45,241 bases of DNA from Actinoallomurus sp. (GCA_025964685.1 JAOPYG010000401.1:1-45241), one strand, 5' to 3'. Positions 16,799 through 23,948 are shown, counted from the stretch's first letter. Numbers and translations are program-made. The notes: generated by a model from the sequence alone, not told the origin.

Positions 16799-17491
16799 TC
16801 AGTCCCTGATGTCCTGGAGGAACCACGAGGTCGGCAGCTCACGCCCGAGCCCGCGCTCGCGGCACTGGTCGTAGACGTGGCCGGCGACGGCGAAGAACCG
16901 GGCGGCTTGAATGTTGCCGCGCTCGGAGAAGGTGATCTGGGTGTCGCTGGTGCGGGCCTTCAGCTTGTTCGGGCTGTAGACCTGCACCCGCTCGAGCGGT
17001 CGCACGCTCAGCAACGACTCCAGATGGCTGCGCGCCATCCCGCCGGAGCCGAGCATGCCGAGCACCCGGGCGTCCTCCCGCGCGGCGTACTTGGCGCCGA
17101 TCGCCGAGTCGGCGCCGACCCGCATGTGCTGCAGCACCCCGTCGTTGAGGATCGCCAGCGGCTCACCGGTCCGCGTGGACAGCAGGAACACCAGCCCGTA
17201 GAAGGTCCCCGGCTCGATGCAGTGCTTCTCCTGGGTGCGGGTCCCGCCGTACTCGACCTCGGTGAGGACGTCGGACTTCATTCGGATCGCGTAGTAGCCC
17301 GAGGCGGCCGAGCCGCCCTCCATCGTCCCCCACTGGTAGATCGCCTGGCCGTCGATCGGGAAGCGCATGTCGATGCGAGGCCGGCAGATCACCTCTCCCG
17401 CGGCAAGGTCACGATAGGCCTGCTCCAGCACCCCGACGACCGCGGGCATCTCCAGGACGCTCGCCGTCGCCTCGTTGTCTATCAGCAGCAT
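16799..17491 (-). CDS. Ornithine cyclodeaminase-like protein with internal deletion
   Basis: This 230-residue frame begins like a normal family member (MLLIDNEATASVLEM, then EPGTFYGLVFLL and GMLGSGGMARSHLE) and ends normally (GRELPTSWFLQDIRD). Aligned with the neighbouring 362-residue copy, about 110-130 residues are missing after VRPLERVQVYSPNK, removing most of the Rossmann domain. The junction is in frame. It is therefore probably inactive, though the protein could still be made. ATG 17491 is chosen because GGGAGAGG precedes it and the family's N-terminus starts there. Operator site C lies 18 to 40 bases upstream, so this is the promoter-proximal gene of the minus-strand cyclodeaminase operon. 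Confidence 0.75.
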   Translation of the reverse strand: MLLIDNEATASVLEMPAVVGVLEQAYRDLAAGEVICRPRIDMRFPIDGQAIYQWGTMEGGSAASGYYAIRMKSDVLTEVEYGGTRTQEKHCIEPGTFYGLVFLLSTRTGEPLAILNDGVLQHMRVGADSAIGAKYAAREDARVLGMLGSGGMARSHLESLLSVRPLERVQVYSPNKLKARTSDTQITFSERGNIQAARFFAVAGHVYDQCRERGLGRELPTSWFLQDIRD

Positions 17492-17508
17492 GAGCCTCTC
17501 CCTTGTTA

Positions 17509-17531
17509 GCCTATTGGTCATACCATTAGGC
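17509..17531. promoter_or_regulatory. Operator, site C: palindrome of FadR/GntR type
   Basis: A 23-base near-perfect palindrome; its core TTGGTCATACCA contains TGGT-N3-ACCA, the operator form of FadR-subfamily GntR regulators. Nine of eleven base pairs around the centre at 17520 are complementary. On the minus strand it contains CTAATGGTATGACC, identical to site B. It lies just upstream of the leftward cyclodeaminase start at 17491, where a bound repressor would cover the promoter. Confidence 0.72.
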
Positions 17532-17724
17532 GACCGCGAGGGGAAGGGCTGTCCGATCACCTGGCCTGTCGGGGCTGTGCCGTGCCAGAATTCGTGCAGG
17601 GTGGTGGTCGACCTGGGCGTCTACCCTCGGCGGTCATGGCTACGTGGGGGAGCAGAGCGTCCCGGTCGGAGCCCTCCGGCATGACCACGTCACCTCCCGG
17701 CGGCGGTCGCGCTCTCGACAGAGT

Positions 17725-17751
17725 CATCGACCACCTAGGAGGTGGTCGATG
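17725..17751 (-). terminator. Perfect 12-bp hairpin over the dehydratase stop codon
   Basis: CATCGACCACCT and its exact complement AGGTGGTCGATG are separated by three bases. The hairpin contains the TAG stop codon of the PLP dehydratase. No T-run follows on either strand, so it is a terminator only in the looser, U-tract-free sense described for actinobacteria; it could also stabilise the mRNA 3' end. Confidence 0.55.
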
Positions 17752-18721
17752 TGACGGCCTCGGTGAGCATGTCAGGGGCGATGTTGCCGCCGCTCACCAC
17801 CGCGACGACGTTGCCCTCCACGTCCAGGCGGCCGGCGCGGTGAAGGTACGACGCGAGCGTCACGGCTCCCGATGGTTCGGCGACCAGCCGGGCATCGAGC
17901 GCCAGACGGCGCACGCCGTCACGGATCTCGTCCTCGGTGACGGTCACGATGTCATCGACGTACGCCTGGATCTGCCGCCACGGGATCTCTCCGACCGACG
18001 TCGTGCGAAGCCCGTCGGCGATGGTGCGGTAGGTCTGCTCGGTCCGCCACGCGACACGCTCACCGGTCCGGAACGACTCCGCGGCGTCCCCGGCGAGCTC
18101 CGGCTCGACGCCGATCACACGCGTGTTCGGGGAGAGCGCCTTGACGGCCGTCGAGACACCACCGATGAGCCCGCCGCCACTGACCGGCACGAGGACAGCG
18201 TCGACGTCGGGGAGGTCGGCGATGATCTCGAGCCCGACGGTTCCCTGACCCGCGACGACGGCGGCGTCGTCGTACGGCGGGACCATCACGTAGCCGTGTT
18301 CCGCGGCCAGTTCGAAGGCACGCGTGTCACGCTGGTCCGGAGGGACGATCACCACCTCGGAGCCCAGCCGGCGCACCGCCTCGACCTTCACCGCCGGCGC
18401 GGCGTCAGGTATGACGATGACCGCGCGCAGACCGAGCTCGCGCGCCACCCAGGCGACCGCGCGCGCATGGTTGCCGCTGGAGTGGGTCACGACCCCGTGG
18501 GCACGCGCGTCGTCGAGCCGCCGCAGGATCGCGTTCAAGGCGCCGCGCAGCTTGAACGCTCCGGTCGGCTGAAGCGACTCCGGCTTGAACCACAGCGGCC
18601 GGCCAGGTTCGGCCGCCGCGAACGGGATCAGCGGTGTCCGTACGACGCGACCGGCGATCCGCTCGGCCGCCTCACGGATGTCTTCGATCGTGACGATGGG
18701 TCGCCGCGCTGCGTCAGTCAT
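17735..18721 (-). CDS. PLP-dependent threonine/serine dehydratase family protein
   Basis: A 328-residue fold-type II PLP enzyme. The Schiff-base lysine is in TGAFKLRGA (about residue 57), SSGNHA (about 101-106) holds the substrate carboxylate, and SGGGLIGG near residue 185 cradles the PLP phosphate. There is no C-terminal ACT regulatory domain, so it is of the catabolic/racemase-like short form, which includes threonine and serine dehydratases, hydroxyaspartate dehydratases and serine racemases. The start overlaps the MaoC stop in an ATGA arrangement, so the two are translated together. Role in this island is inferred to be removal of ammonia from a hydroxy-amino acid. Confidence 0.9.
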   Translation of the reverse strand: MTDAARRPIVTIEDIREAAERIAGRVVRTPLIPFAAAEPGRPLWFKPESLQPTGAFKLRGALNAILRRLDDARAHGVVTHSSGNHARAVAWVARELGLRAVIVIPDAAPAVKVEAVRRLGSEVVIVPPDQRDTRAFELAAEHGYVMVPPYDDAAVVAGQGTVGLEIIADLPDVDAVLVPVSGGGLIGGVSTAVKALSPNTRVIGVEPELAGDAAESFRTGERVAWRTEQTYRTIADGLRTTSVGEIPWRQIQAYVDDIVTVTEDEIRDGVRRLALDARLVAEPSGAVTLASYLHRAGRLDVEGNVVAVVSGGNIAPDMLTEAVTSTTS

Positions 18722-19212
18722 GATGCCACCCGTGGGATCGAGGGACCGGAGCCGCGACGGTAGACCATCACCGTGCGCCGGAACGTGATGACCGGCGTGC
18801 CCTGCTGGTTGAAGCCGGTCGTACGGACCGTCACGATCCCGACGTTCGGCCTGCTCCGCGACTCGCGCTTCTCGATCACCTCGGACGTCGAGTAAACGGT
18901 GTCGCCCTCAAAGAGGGGATTGGGCAACCGCACCTCATCCCACCCGAGGTTCGCCATGACGTTCTGGGAGACGTCACTGACGCTCTGCCCGGTCACCAGG
19001 GCGATCGTGAACGCGGAGTTCACCAGCGGACGACCGAACTCCGTCTGCGACGCGTAGTGGTGGTCGAAGTGCAGGGGCGCGGTGTTCTGGGTCAGCAGCG
19101 TGAACCACGCGTTGTCGGTCTGCGTCACCGTCCGTCCGAGCGGATGCTCGTACACGTCGCCGACCTCGAAGTCCTCGAAGAACCGGCCACGCCACCCGGG
19201 TTTCACGCTCAT
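18718..19212 (-). CDS. MaoC-like (R)-specific enoyl-CoA hydratase/dehydratase
   Basis: A 164-residue hotdog-fold protein. The active-site stretch reads LTQNTAPLHFDHHYA, then GRPLVNS, matching the MaoC subfamily with NT-P-HFD in place of the classical DxNPxH. It hydrates or dehydrates an acyl-CoA thioester. The ATG at 19212 follows GGAGGAG; a GTG or ATG further upstream (19230) is less likely. It lies between a CoA-transferase relic and the PLP dehydratase on the same strand, and its stop overlaps the dehydratase start. Confidence 0.87.
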   Translation of the reverse strand: MSVKPGWRGRFFEDFEVGDVYEHPLGRTVTQTDNAWFTLLTQNTAPLHFDHHYASQTEFGRPLVNSAFTIALVTGQSVSDVSQNVMANLGWDEVRLPNPLFEGDTVYSTSEVIEKRESRSRPNVGIVTVRTTGFNQQGTPVITFRRTVMVYRRGSGPSIPRVAS

Positions 19213-19326
19213 CTCTCCTCCATCGCACAAGGGTTCCGTCCACTCGCCGACGGCACGGCATCCGCCGCTTCCGCGACCGATGTGATCGTACGCACCGGTC
19301 GGTTCTCCGCCCGCCGACGGCCGGCC

Positions 19327-19800
19327 TCACTCGGGCACCTTGCCGAACGCGCCGCGCCGGCCGAGCTCGTCGATGCGGCGGTCGTCGTACCCGAGCAGCC
19401 GGCGCAGGACGTCGTCGGCGTCTTCGTGCCGCTTCGGTGCCCGCCGGTACGGCTCGTCGCCGTGCCCAACGCGGACCGGACTGCGCACCTGGCGCACCGT
19501 TCCGAACCGCGGATGCGCCGTCTCGACGATCATCCCGCGGGCGATCGTCTGGGCGTCGGACAGCGCCTCACGAACCGTGTTCACCGGGCCGCAGGGGACA
19601 CCTGCCGCACGGAGCGCGTCGAGCCATTTCTCGGCGGTTCGGGAGAGGAACACCGCGTCGAGGACCGCCAGCAGCTCATCGGCGTTGCGCCGGCGTGCCG
19701 CGAAGTCGGCGAACCTTTCGTCGGTCGCGAGCTCGGGACGGGCACTTCCGGGTTCGAGCACCGCCGAGCCTCTGACCTGCGACTCCGCCTCTGTGATCAC
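19327..19800 (-). pseudogene. Family III CoA-transferase (CaiB/BaiF), C-terminal fragment
   Basis: From about 19735 leftwards the frame matches the end of family III CoA-transferases: RPELATDERFADFAARR, then LDALRAAGVPCGPVNTV, then HPRFGTVRQVRSPVR. About 135 residues remain of a family that normally has about 400, and the N-terminal half with the catalytic aspartate is absent. The truncation lies next to the cold-shock gene's promoter region, so a deletion has joined the catabolic island to the stress island here. A GTG at 19800 opens the frame but has no family sequence behind it. A functional copy elsewhere would be needed for CoA activation. Confidence 0.8.
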
Positions 19801-19833
19801 GGACGGTCTCCCTGCTGGCGCAAGGTCTGCCCG

Positions 19834-19842
19834 TGTTAGACT
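19834..19842 (+). promoter_or_regulatory. Candidate extended -10 promoter of the cold-shock gene
   Basis: TGTTAGACT fits the extended -10 form TGn-TAnnnT. Transcription from about 19849 would give a leader of about 150 bases, typical for cold-shock genes. No good -35 hexamer is visible. Confidence 0.3.
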
Positions 19843-19878
19843 GTAGACGATTGTACTTGTGGTTCCACGAACTTTATG

Positions 19879-19917
19879 TGCGCCTGTCGGGTTTCACCTC
19901 AGGCGCATTTTTCTTTT
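19879..19917 (+). promoter_or_regulatory. Structured 5' leader of the cold-shock gene: hairpin with T-run
   Basis: TGCGCCTG pairs exactly with CAGGCGCA across a 13-base loop, and a T-rich run (TTTTTCTTTT) follows at once. This is the form of an intrinsic terminator placed inside the leader, about 85 bases before the start codon. It could act as an attenuator or thermosensitive switch for the cold-shock protein, or could terminate read-through from upstream. Confidence 0.65.
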
Positions 19918-20002
19918 ACCTGGATTGCCCGCATAAGGTCATCGCGGCCACGCGTGGCTCCCAAAGTGCGCGTTTGGATTATTGCTCTAGAAGGAAACAG
20001 AT

Positions 20003-20206
20003 ATGGCTACAGGCACCGTGAAATGGTTCAACGCAGACAAGGGCTTCGGCTTCATCGAGCAGGACGGCGGCGGCCCTGACGTCTTCGCCCACTTCTCCAA
20101 CATCGCGGCTCAGGGCTTCCGTGAGCTCCAAGAGGGTCAAAAGGTGCAGTTCGACATCACACAGGGCGAGAAGGGTCTCCAAGCGGAAAACATCGTCCCT
20201 GTCTGA
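20003..20206 (+). CDS. Cold-shock protein, CspA family
   Basis: A complete 67-residue cold-shock domain protein. RNP1 is KGFGFIEQ and RNP2 is DVFAHFSNI; the N-terminus [14 protein letters not shown] is characteristic. It binds single-stranded RNA and DNA and acts as an RNA chaperone in the cytoplasm. GAAGGAAACAGAT before the ATG supplies the ribosome binding site. The long leader with a hairpin and T-run suggests control at the RNA level. It stands alone and opens the stress island. Confidence 0.97.
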   Translation: MATGTVKWFNADKGFGFIEQDGGGPDVFAHFSNIAAQGFRELQEGQKVQFDITQGEKGLQAENIVPV

Positions 20207-20256
20207 GGGTCACACAGCGTGTTGCGGGCCCCTACCTGACAGTATGGGCGCCGCGC

Positions 20257-20273
20257 TGCCTGCCCGGCAGGCA
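20257..20273 (+). terminator. Hairpin downstream of the cold-shock gene
   Basis: TGCCTGC pairs exactly with GCAGGCA around a three-base loop, 50 bases after the stop codon. No T-run follows, only GTTCCTGT. A plausible GC-rich actinobacterial terminator. Confidence 0.45.
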
Positions 20274-20430
20274 TGTTCCTGTCGATGCCAACGGCGGCCG
20301 GTGGCAGCGATCCACCACGACCTGAACCCTGTTTTCGAGCGGCACAGGACGTGGGCAGGTGAGCGAGCAGAGCGACCGGTGACGAGGCGAGGTCGACCGG
20401 GTCGGCGGGGGAGGACCGCTGAAGTCGAGG

Positions 20431-21309
20431 ATGAGGGTTCAGATCGAGGGGGTCGATCTGACGCTGTCGAACCTGGACAAGGCCCTCTACCCGGGTGGCT
20501 TCACCAAGGGTGAGGTCATCGACTATTACGCCCGGATCGCCCCGGCGATGCTTCCGCATCTGAAGGACCGCCCGGTGACCCGGGTGCGGTTTCCCGATGG
20601 GGTGGACGGCCCGAAGTTCTTCGAGAAGAACGCACCACCGCACACTCCGGAATGGGTGCGGACGGTCCGGTTGCCGACTCCCGGCGGCAGCCGCGAGGCG
20701 GTGGAGTTCGTGGTGATCGATGATCTGCCGACGCTCGTGTGGTGCGCTAACCTCGCCGCGCTGGAGATCCATGTGCCGCAGTGGAAGGTCGGGCCGCGCG
20801 GAGGCGTACATGACCCTGACCTGATGGTCTTCGATCTTGACCCGGGTCCGCCGGCCACGATTCGTGAGGCGGAGAAGGTCGCCGGGCTGCTGCGTGGGTT
20901 CTTGGCGGCCGATGGCCTGGAGACGTTCCCGAAGACGAGTGGAAAGAAGGGCTTGCACCTGTACGTGCCGATCGAGGAGACCTCCGATCGGCGCACCTCG
21001 GCGTACGCCAAGCGGGCCGCTGAGTGGCTTGAGCGGGAGCACAGGGACCTGGTCGTGAGCCGGATGGTCAAGAGGCTCCGTACCGGCAAGGTGTTCGTGG
21101 ACTGGAGTCAGAACAACCGGGCCAAGACCACCGTCGCCCCGTACTCTCTGCGCGCGGAGACCGAACCCACCGTCTCGGCGCCGGTGACGTGGCAGGAGAT
21201 CGAGACCGGTGCCGACCTGCGGTTCGGCCCCGACGAGGTTCGCCAGCGGGTCCGGGAGCACGGTGACCTCTTCGCGCCGTTGCTGCGGCTGCGGCAAAAA
21301 CTCCCATGA
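20431..21309 (+). CDS. LigD-type polymerase/primase domain protein (NHEJ)
   Basis: A 292-residue stand-alone LigD polymerase domain of the archaeo-eukaryotic primase superfamily. FDLDPG holds the metal-binding aspartates, SGKKGLHLYVP the nucleotide-binding Ser-Gly-x-Lys-Gly-x-His element, and DWSQNNRAKTTVAPYSLR the third conserved block. It extends and fills DNA ends with ribo- or deoxynucleotides during end joining. In mycobacterial LigD this domain is fused to nuclease and ligase domains; here it is separate, with a ligase at 29719-30684 and Ku at 34846-35742. The chosen start reads ATGAGGGTTCAGATCG; an earlier start is possible. Confidence 0.9.
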   Translation: MRVQIEGVDLTLSNLDKALYPGGFTKGEVIDYYARIAPAMLPHLKDRPVTRVRFPDGVDGPKFFEKNAPPHTPEWVRTVRLPTPGGSREAVEFVVIDDLPTLVWCANLAALEIHVPQWKVGPRGGVHDPDLMVFDLDPGPPATIREAEKVAGLLRGFLAADGLETFPKTSGKKGLHLYVPIEETSDRRTSAYAKRAAEWLEREHRDLVVSRMVKRLRTGKVFVDWSQNNRAKTTVAPYSLRAETEPTVSAPVTWQEIETGADLRFGPDEVRQRVREHGDLFAPLLRLRQKLP

Positions 21310-21321
21310 ATTCTGGTGGTG

Positions 21322-21365
21322 TGTACGGAACTACCCGCAGGTAACGGGTGGATGAGGTCCGTACA
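21322..21365. terminator. Nested hairpin between convergent genes
   Basis: TGTACGGA pairs exactly with TCCGTACA, and inside it ACCCG pairs with CGGGT. It lies between the convergent LigD-polymerase and PRPP synthetase genes and would serve both strands as a bidirectional terminator. Confidence 0.5.
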
Positions 21366-21453
21366 GGCCGCCGGCCCGACCCGCAGCCGACCGGTCATCA
21401 AGATCGGGACGTTTTTACCTGGCATCGGCGCGCCGTGTCATCTGGACGTGATC

Positions 21454-22404
21454 TCAGGTGCGCATCAGCAGGTGAGTGAGCGGCTCGGCGTCATGGATCC
21501 GGCCGATCGCCTCGGCGAGCAGGTCCGCCACGGACTCCACCTCGACCGGCAGTCCGGGCATCGGCTCCTGGTGGAGCGTGTCGGTGATCAGCAGATGGCG
21601 GATCGGAAGGCTTAGTAGGCGATCGGCCGTCCTTCCCACAAGGATCCCGTGGGTGGCGACCACTGTGATGTCCTGGCGGGCTCCTCGCTCGAGCAGGACC
21701 CGTACCGCCTCCTCGATCGTGCAGCCGGTACTGATCAGGTCATCGACGATCACGCTGGACCGGCCCTGGACGTCGCCGATCAGTCCCTCGGCGTGTACGC
21801 GGCTGACGTCGGTACGGGTCTTGCGGATCACCACGACCGGGCGGCGCAGCAACGAGGAGTAGTGCTCGGCGAGCCTGATAGCGCCCGTGTCGGGCGCCAC
21901 GAGCACGGCGTCAGCCGGTATCGGCATCGACAGCAGCGCCTCCGCCAGCGCGGGAACGGCCGTCAGCATCTCCATCGGGACCGGGCTCATGGCCTCTAGC
22001 GCGACACTGTGCGGATCCACGACGATCAGCCGTTCCGCGCCGGCCGTCGCCAGCGCGTCGATCATCACGCGGGCTCCGACGGCGTCTCCCGCGCGGCGCC
22101 GGCGGTCCTGGCGCGCATATCCCAGGTACGGCACCACCGCGGTGATCCGGTCGGCGCCACCGCGCCGGCACGCGTCCAGCAAGAGCAGCAGCTCGATCAC
22201 GTGGTCGTGCACGTGCGGGCCGGTGGACTGGATCACGTACACGTCCCCGCCACAGACGCGTTCGACGGTCGGCCTGATCTCGCCGTCGGGAAAGCGTTCC
22301 ACTTCCGGCCCGATCAGGGGAGCGCGCAGCCGCGCGGCCACAGCGCGGGCAAGCTGCCGGTTCGACGTCCCGGCCACCAGACCAACGTCGGTCCTCGGTC
22401 TCAT
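21454..22404 (-). CDS. Ribose-phosphate pyrophosphokinase paralogue
   Basis: A 316-residue PRPP synthetase. FPDGEI and the GxxxYVIQS stretch near residue 55 start the N-terminal half, YLGYARQDRR binds ATP, VVDPHS is the metal site, and VIVDDLISTGCTI is the PRPP/ribose-5-phosphate loop. Residues near 190 read RKTRTD instead of the KRR-type flexible loop of housekeeping Prs enzymes, so this may be an accessory paralogue, as often found in stress clusters. ATG is preceded by CGAGGAGGCGAAGGC. It is convergent with the LigD polymerase. PRPP made here could feed the phosphoribosyltransferase fusion at 31910-33922. Confidence 0.88.
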   Translation of the reverse strand: MRPRTDVGLVAGTSNRQLARAVAARLRAPLIGPEVERFPDGEIRPTVERVCGGDVYVIQSTGPHVHDHVIELLLLLDACRRGGADRITAVVPYLGYARQDRRRRAGDAVGARVMIDALATAGAERLIVVDPHSVALEAMSPVPMEMLTAVPALAEALLSMPIPADAVLVAPDTGAIRLAEHYSSLLRRPVVVIRKTRTDVSRVHAEGLIGDVQGRSSVIVDDLISTGCTIEEAVRVLLERGARQDITVVATHGILVGRTADRLLSLPIRHLLITDTLHQEPMPGLPVEVESVADLLAEAIGRIHDAEPLTHLLMRT

Positions 22405-22426
22405 GCCTTCGCCTCCTCGCCGGTGA

Positions 22427-22523
22427 CCCAGCGGCCCATCCGCTCATTGCCAGACCACCTGGCGCCGCGTGGCGGAGGGTAGGGGCATTGGTCCCGCGCC
22501 GATGGCCCAGTGGCCCATCCGCT
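22427..22523. repeat. Two 18-bp direct repeats flanking a GGGGC-N4-GTCCC dyad
   Basis: CCCAGCGGCCCATCCGCT (22427-22444) recurs with one change at 22506-22523. Between them, GGGGCATTGGTCCC at 22482-22495 fits the general form GGGnC-N4-GnCCC of DosR/DevR-family sites. All lie just upstream of the leftward PRPP synthetase gene. They may be regulator-binding sites; the repeats are clear, their function inferred. Confidence 0.4.
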
Positions 22524-22550
22524 GGTCTGGGTGCCGACTACTGTGTCACC

Positions 22551-22799
22551 TCATCTGACCTGGGTGTATTCGTGGAGGAGGCCGCCGTGCCGGTGTCGTC
22601 GGATGACCTTGTTGTCGGCGTCGACCGGATCGGGTAGTGCCCGGAGTGAGCTGGCCTGGTTCAGGGCCCGGTGCGGACGATGCATGTTGATTCGAGGGGC
22701 CTGCGGAGCAGTGAGCAAGACGCGGATGCCCCCGGCTTTGAACACCTCATCGAACAAGGCGGTGAACTTGCTGGCTGTGTGCCGGATTAGGGCTTCTTG
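22551..22799 (-). pseudogene. Integrase-type transposase remnant with two deletions
   Basis: The minus strand encodes HQEALIRHT, then ASKFTALFDEVFKAGGIRVLL, then TAPQAPRIN, then HRPHRALNQ and GGLLHEYTQVR. These are pieces of the C-terminal rve domain of an IS481/IS3-like transposase. Compared with the family's usual order, the stretch with the catalytic aspartates before SKFT and the stretch with the catalytic glutamate between APRIN and HRPHRA are missing. The remaining pieces stay in one frame. No terminal inverted repeats were found. It is a dead insertion-sequence relic. Confidence 0.7.
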
Positions 22800-22879
22800 A
22801 TGTGGTGCTGTGTAGGAGATGAAGGATTTGTGGCCCTTCGGCATCGCACTGTGGGGGGAGATGTCAAACCGGAGCCGGC

Positions 22880-22894
22880 GATGTCCCGGACATC
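22880..22894. promoter_or_regulatory. Perfect 15-bp palindrome upstream of the stress-protein gene
   Basis: GATGTCC and GGACATC are exact complements around one central base. It lies about 125 bases ahead of the universal stress protein start and could be an operator, or chance in GC-rich DNA. Confidence 0.3.
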
Positions 22895-23020
22895 CGCATG
22901 GTGCCGCACGACCAGAATCTGGCGGAAGGCCGATGTTTTGTCGGGGAACAAGTCCGACCACCCTCGGCGACTGATGCCGGTTTGAGGTTCGAGATGGGTG
23001 TAATAAGGAAGGAGAGGGCC

Positions 23021-23446
23021 ATGGCTGGAATCGTTGTAGGAGTCGACGGGTCAGAGAATGCGGAGCTGGCGCTGGAGTGGGCCGTTACCGAAGCCGAACT
23101 CCGCAATGTTCCGGTCACGGCCGTAACCGTCGTTCCGATCCCTCCGGTCACCCTCGCACCGTCAGGTGTGGCGGTTATGGGCGAGATGCTTCATGCCGCC
23201 GAGGCGGCCACTCGCGCCGCCGTGGAGAAGGTGTCCATGGGGCATCAGGCGGTCGTTTCGGTCCAGGCGATCGTCGGCGGCCCGGCGGAGCAACTGCTTA
23301 ACGCAGCGACCGGTGCCGACATGCTGGTTGTTGGCTCGCGGGGCCGTGGCGGATTCGCCCGGCTACTTCTCGGCTCCGTGAGTAGCCAGGTCGTACACCA
23401 TGCGGTCTGCCCGACCGTCGTCGTTCCAGCGCGTCGCCGGACCTGA
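23021..23446 (+). CDS. Universal stress protein, UspA family
   Basis: A 141-residue single-domain Usp. IVVGVDGSENAELALEWA opens the fold, and the ATP-binding motif GSRGRGGFARLLLGSVS near the C-terminus is complete, so it belongs to the nucleotide-binding class. ATG 23021 is chosen because AAGGAAGGAG lies just ahead and family members start there; the frame stays open further upstream. In actinobacteria such proteins accumulate in hypoxia, stationary phase and dormancy, which fits neighbours such as Hsp20 and the PRPP synthetase paralogue. Confidence 0.93.
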   Translation: MAGIVVGVDGSENAELALEWAVTEAELRNVPVTAVTVVPIPPVTLAPSGVAVMGEMLHAAEAATRAAVEKVSMGHQAVVSVQAIVGGPAEQLLNAATGADMLVVGSRGRGGFARLLLGSVSSQVVHHAVCPTVVVPARRRT

Positions 23447-23615
23447 CGGTCCAGAATGAACGCCGGCGCCCTGTCCCGCCTGGGCGAAATGGGGGACTAG
23501 GCAGCAGTGTCCCGTGGATCAGGGGCGAGTTGAAGCAAACCCCGCCTGGGGCCCGAACGCCACGCTGCCTGGGTTGCCGAGGATGTCGCGGAGGTATGCC
23601 GGGCCGCTTGCGTTG

Positions 23616-23807
23616 TCAGCCGATGATCAGATTGTTGCCTTCGTCGCCCGGCTCTAGCCGCACGTCGACGTCAGGGAACGCGTTTCTAGCTCTCTCAAGG
23701 TCCGTGTCATCGAATCCGCCGTAGAAGATCACTTCGCCGTCAAGTAGCTCGGTCTTCCTGGCCCCCATGGGCCAGCGGTGCATGTCATCAGCAGTGAACG
23801 GTCGCAT
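23616..23807 (-). CDS. Small hypothetical protein, 63 residues
   Basis: A short acidic protein starting MRPFTADDMHRW, with a KTELLDGEVIFYGG stretch that recalls the N-terminal ELIDGE strand of Uma2-type restriction-like nucleases. Only that strand is present, so no catalytic function can be claimed. Codon use is in keeping with a real gene, but the ribosome binding site is weak. It lies 9 bases beyond the stop of another possible short frame (23817-23948) on the same strand, in a stretch with no other features. Confidence 0.5.
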   Translation of the reverse strand: MRPFTADDMHRWPMGARKTELLDGEVIFYGGFDDTDLERARNAFPDVDVRLEPGDEGNNLIIG

Positions 23808-23816
23808 GAAGGGACG

Positions 23817-23948
23817 CTACCCATCACCCAGGTTGATCACCTGCAGACCATTGGACTCCGCGTAAGCCATGCATGCGTGTGCCAGAGATCCTCCTGGGGC
23901 ATCGAGGACCGTCCCCGAGCACTTGGGAGCGCGTGTGGCCAGGATCAC
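23817..23948 (-). CDS. Possible small ORF or gene tail, 43 residues
   Basis: From GTG 23948 the frame encodes VILATRAPKCSGTVLDAPGG and ends ...GLQVINLGDG. Composition looks protein-like, and the frame continues open upstream without a good start, so it may be the tail of a deleted gene. It is not recognised and has no ribosome binding site. Confidence 0.25.
   Translation of the reverse strand: MILATRAPKCSGTVLDAPGGSLAHACMAYAESNGLQVINLGDG

Noticed and set aside
22551..22799. An active insertion sequence
   Set aside because: Both catalytic segments are missing and no terminal inverted repeats or target duplications were seen.
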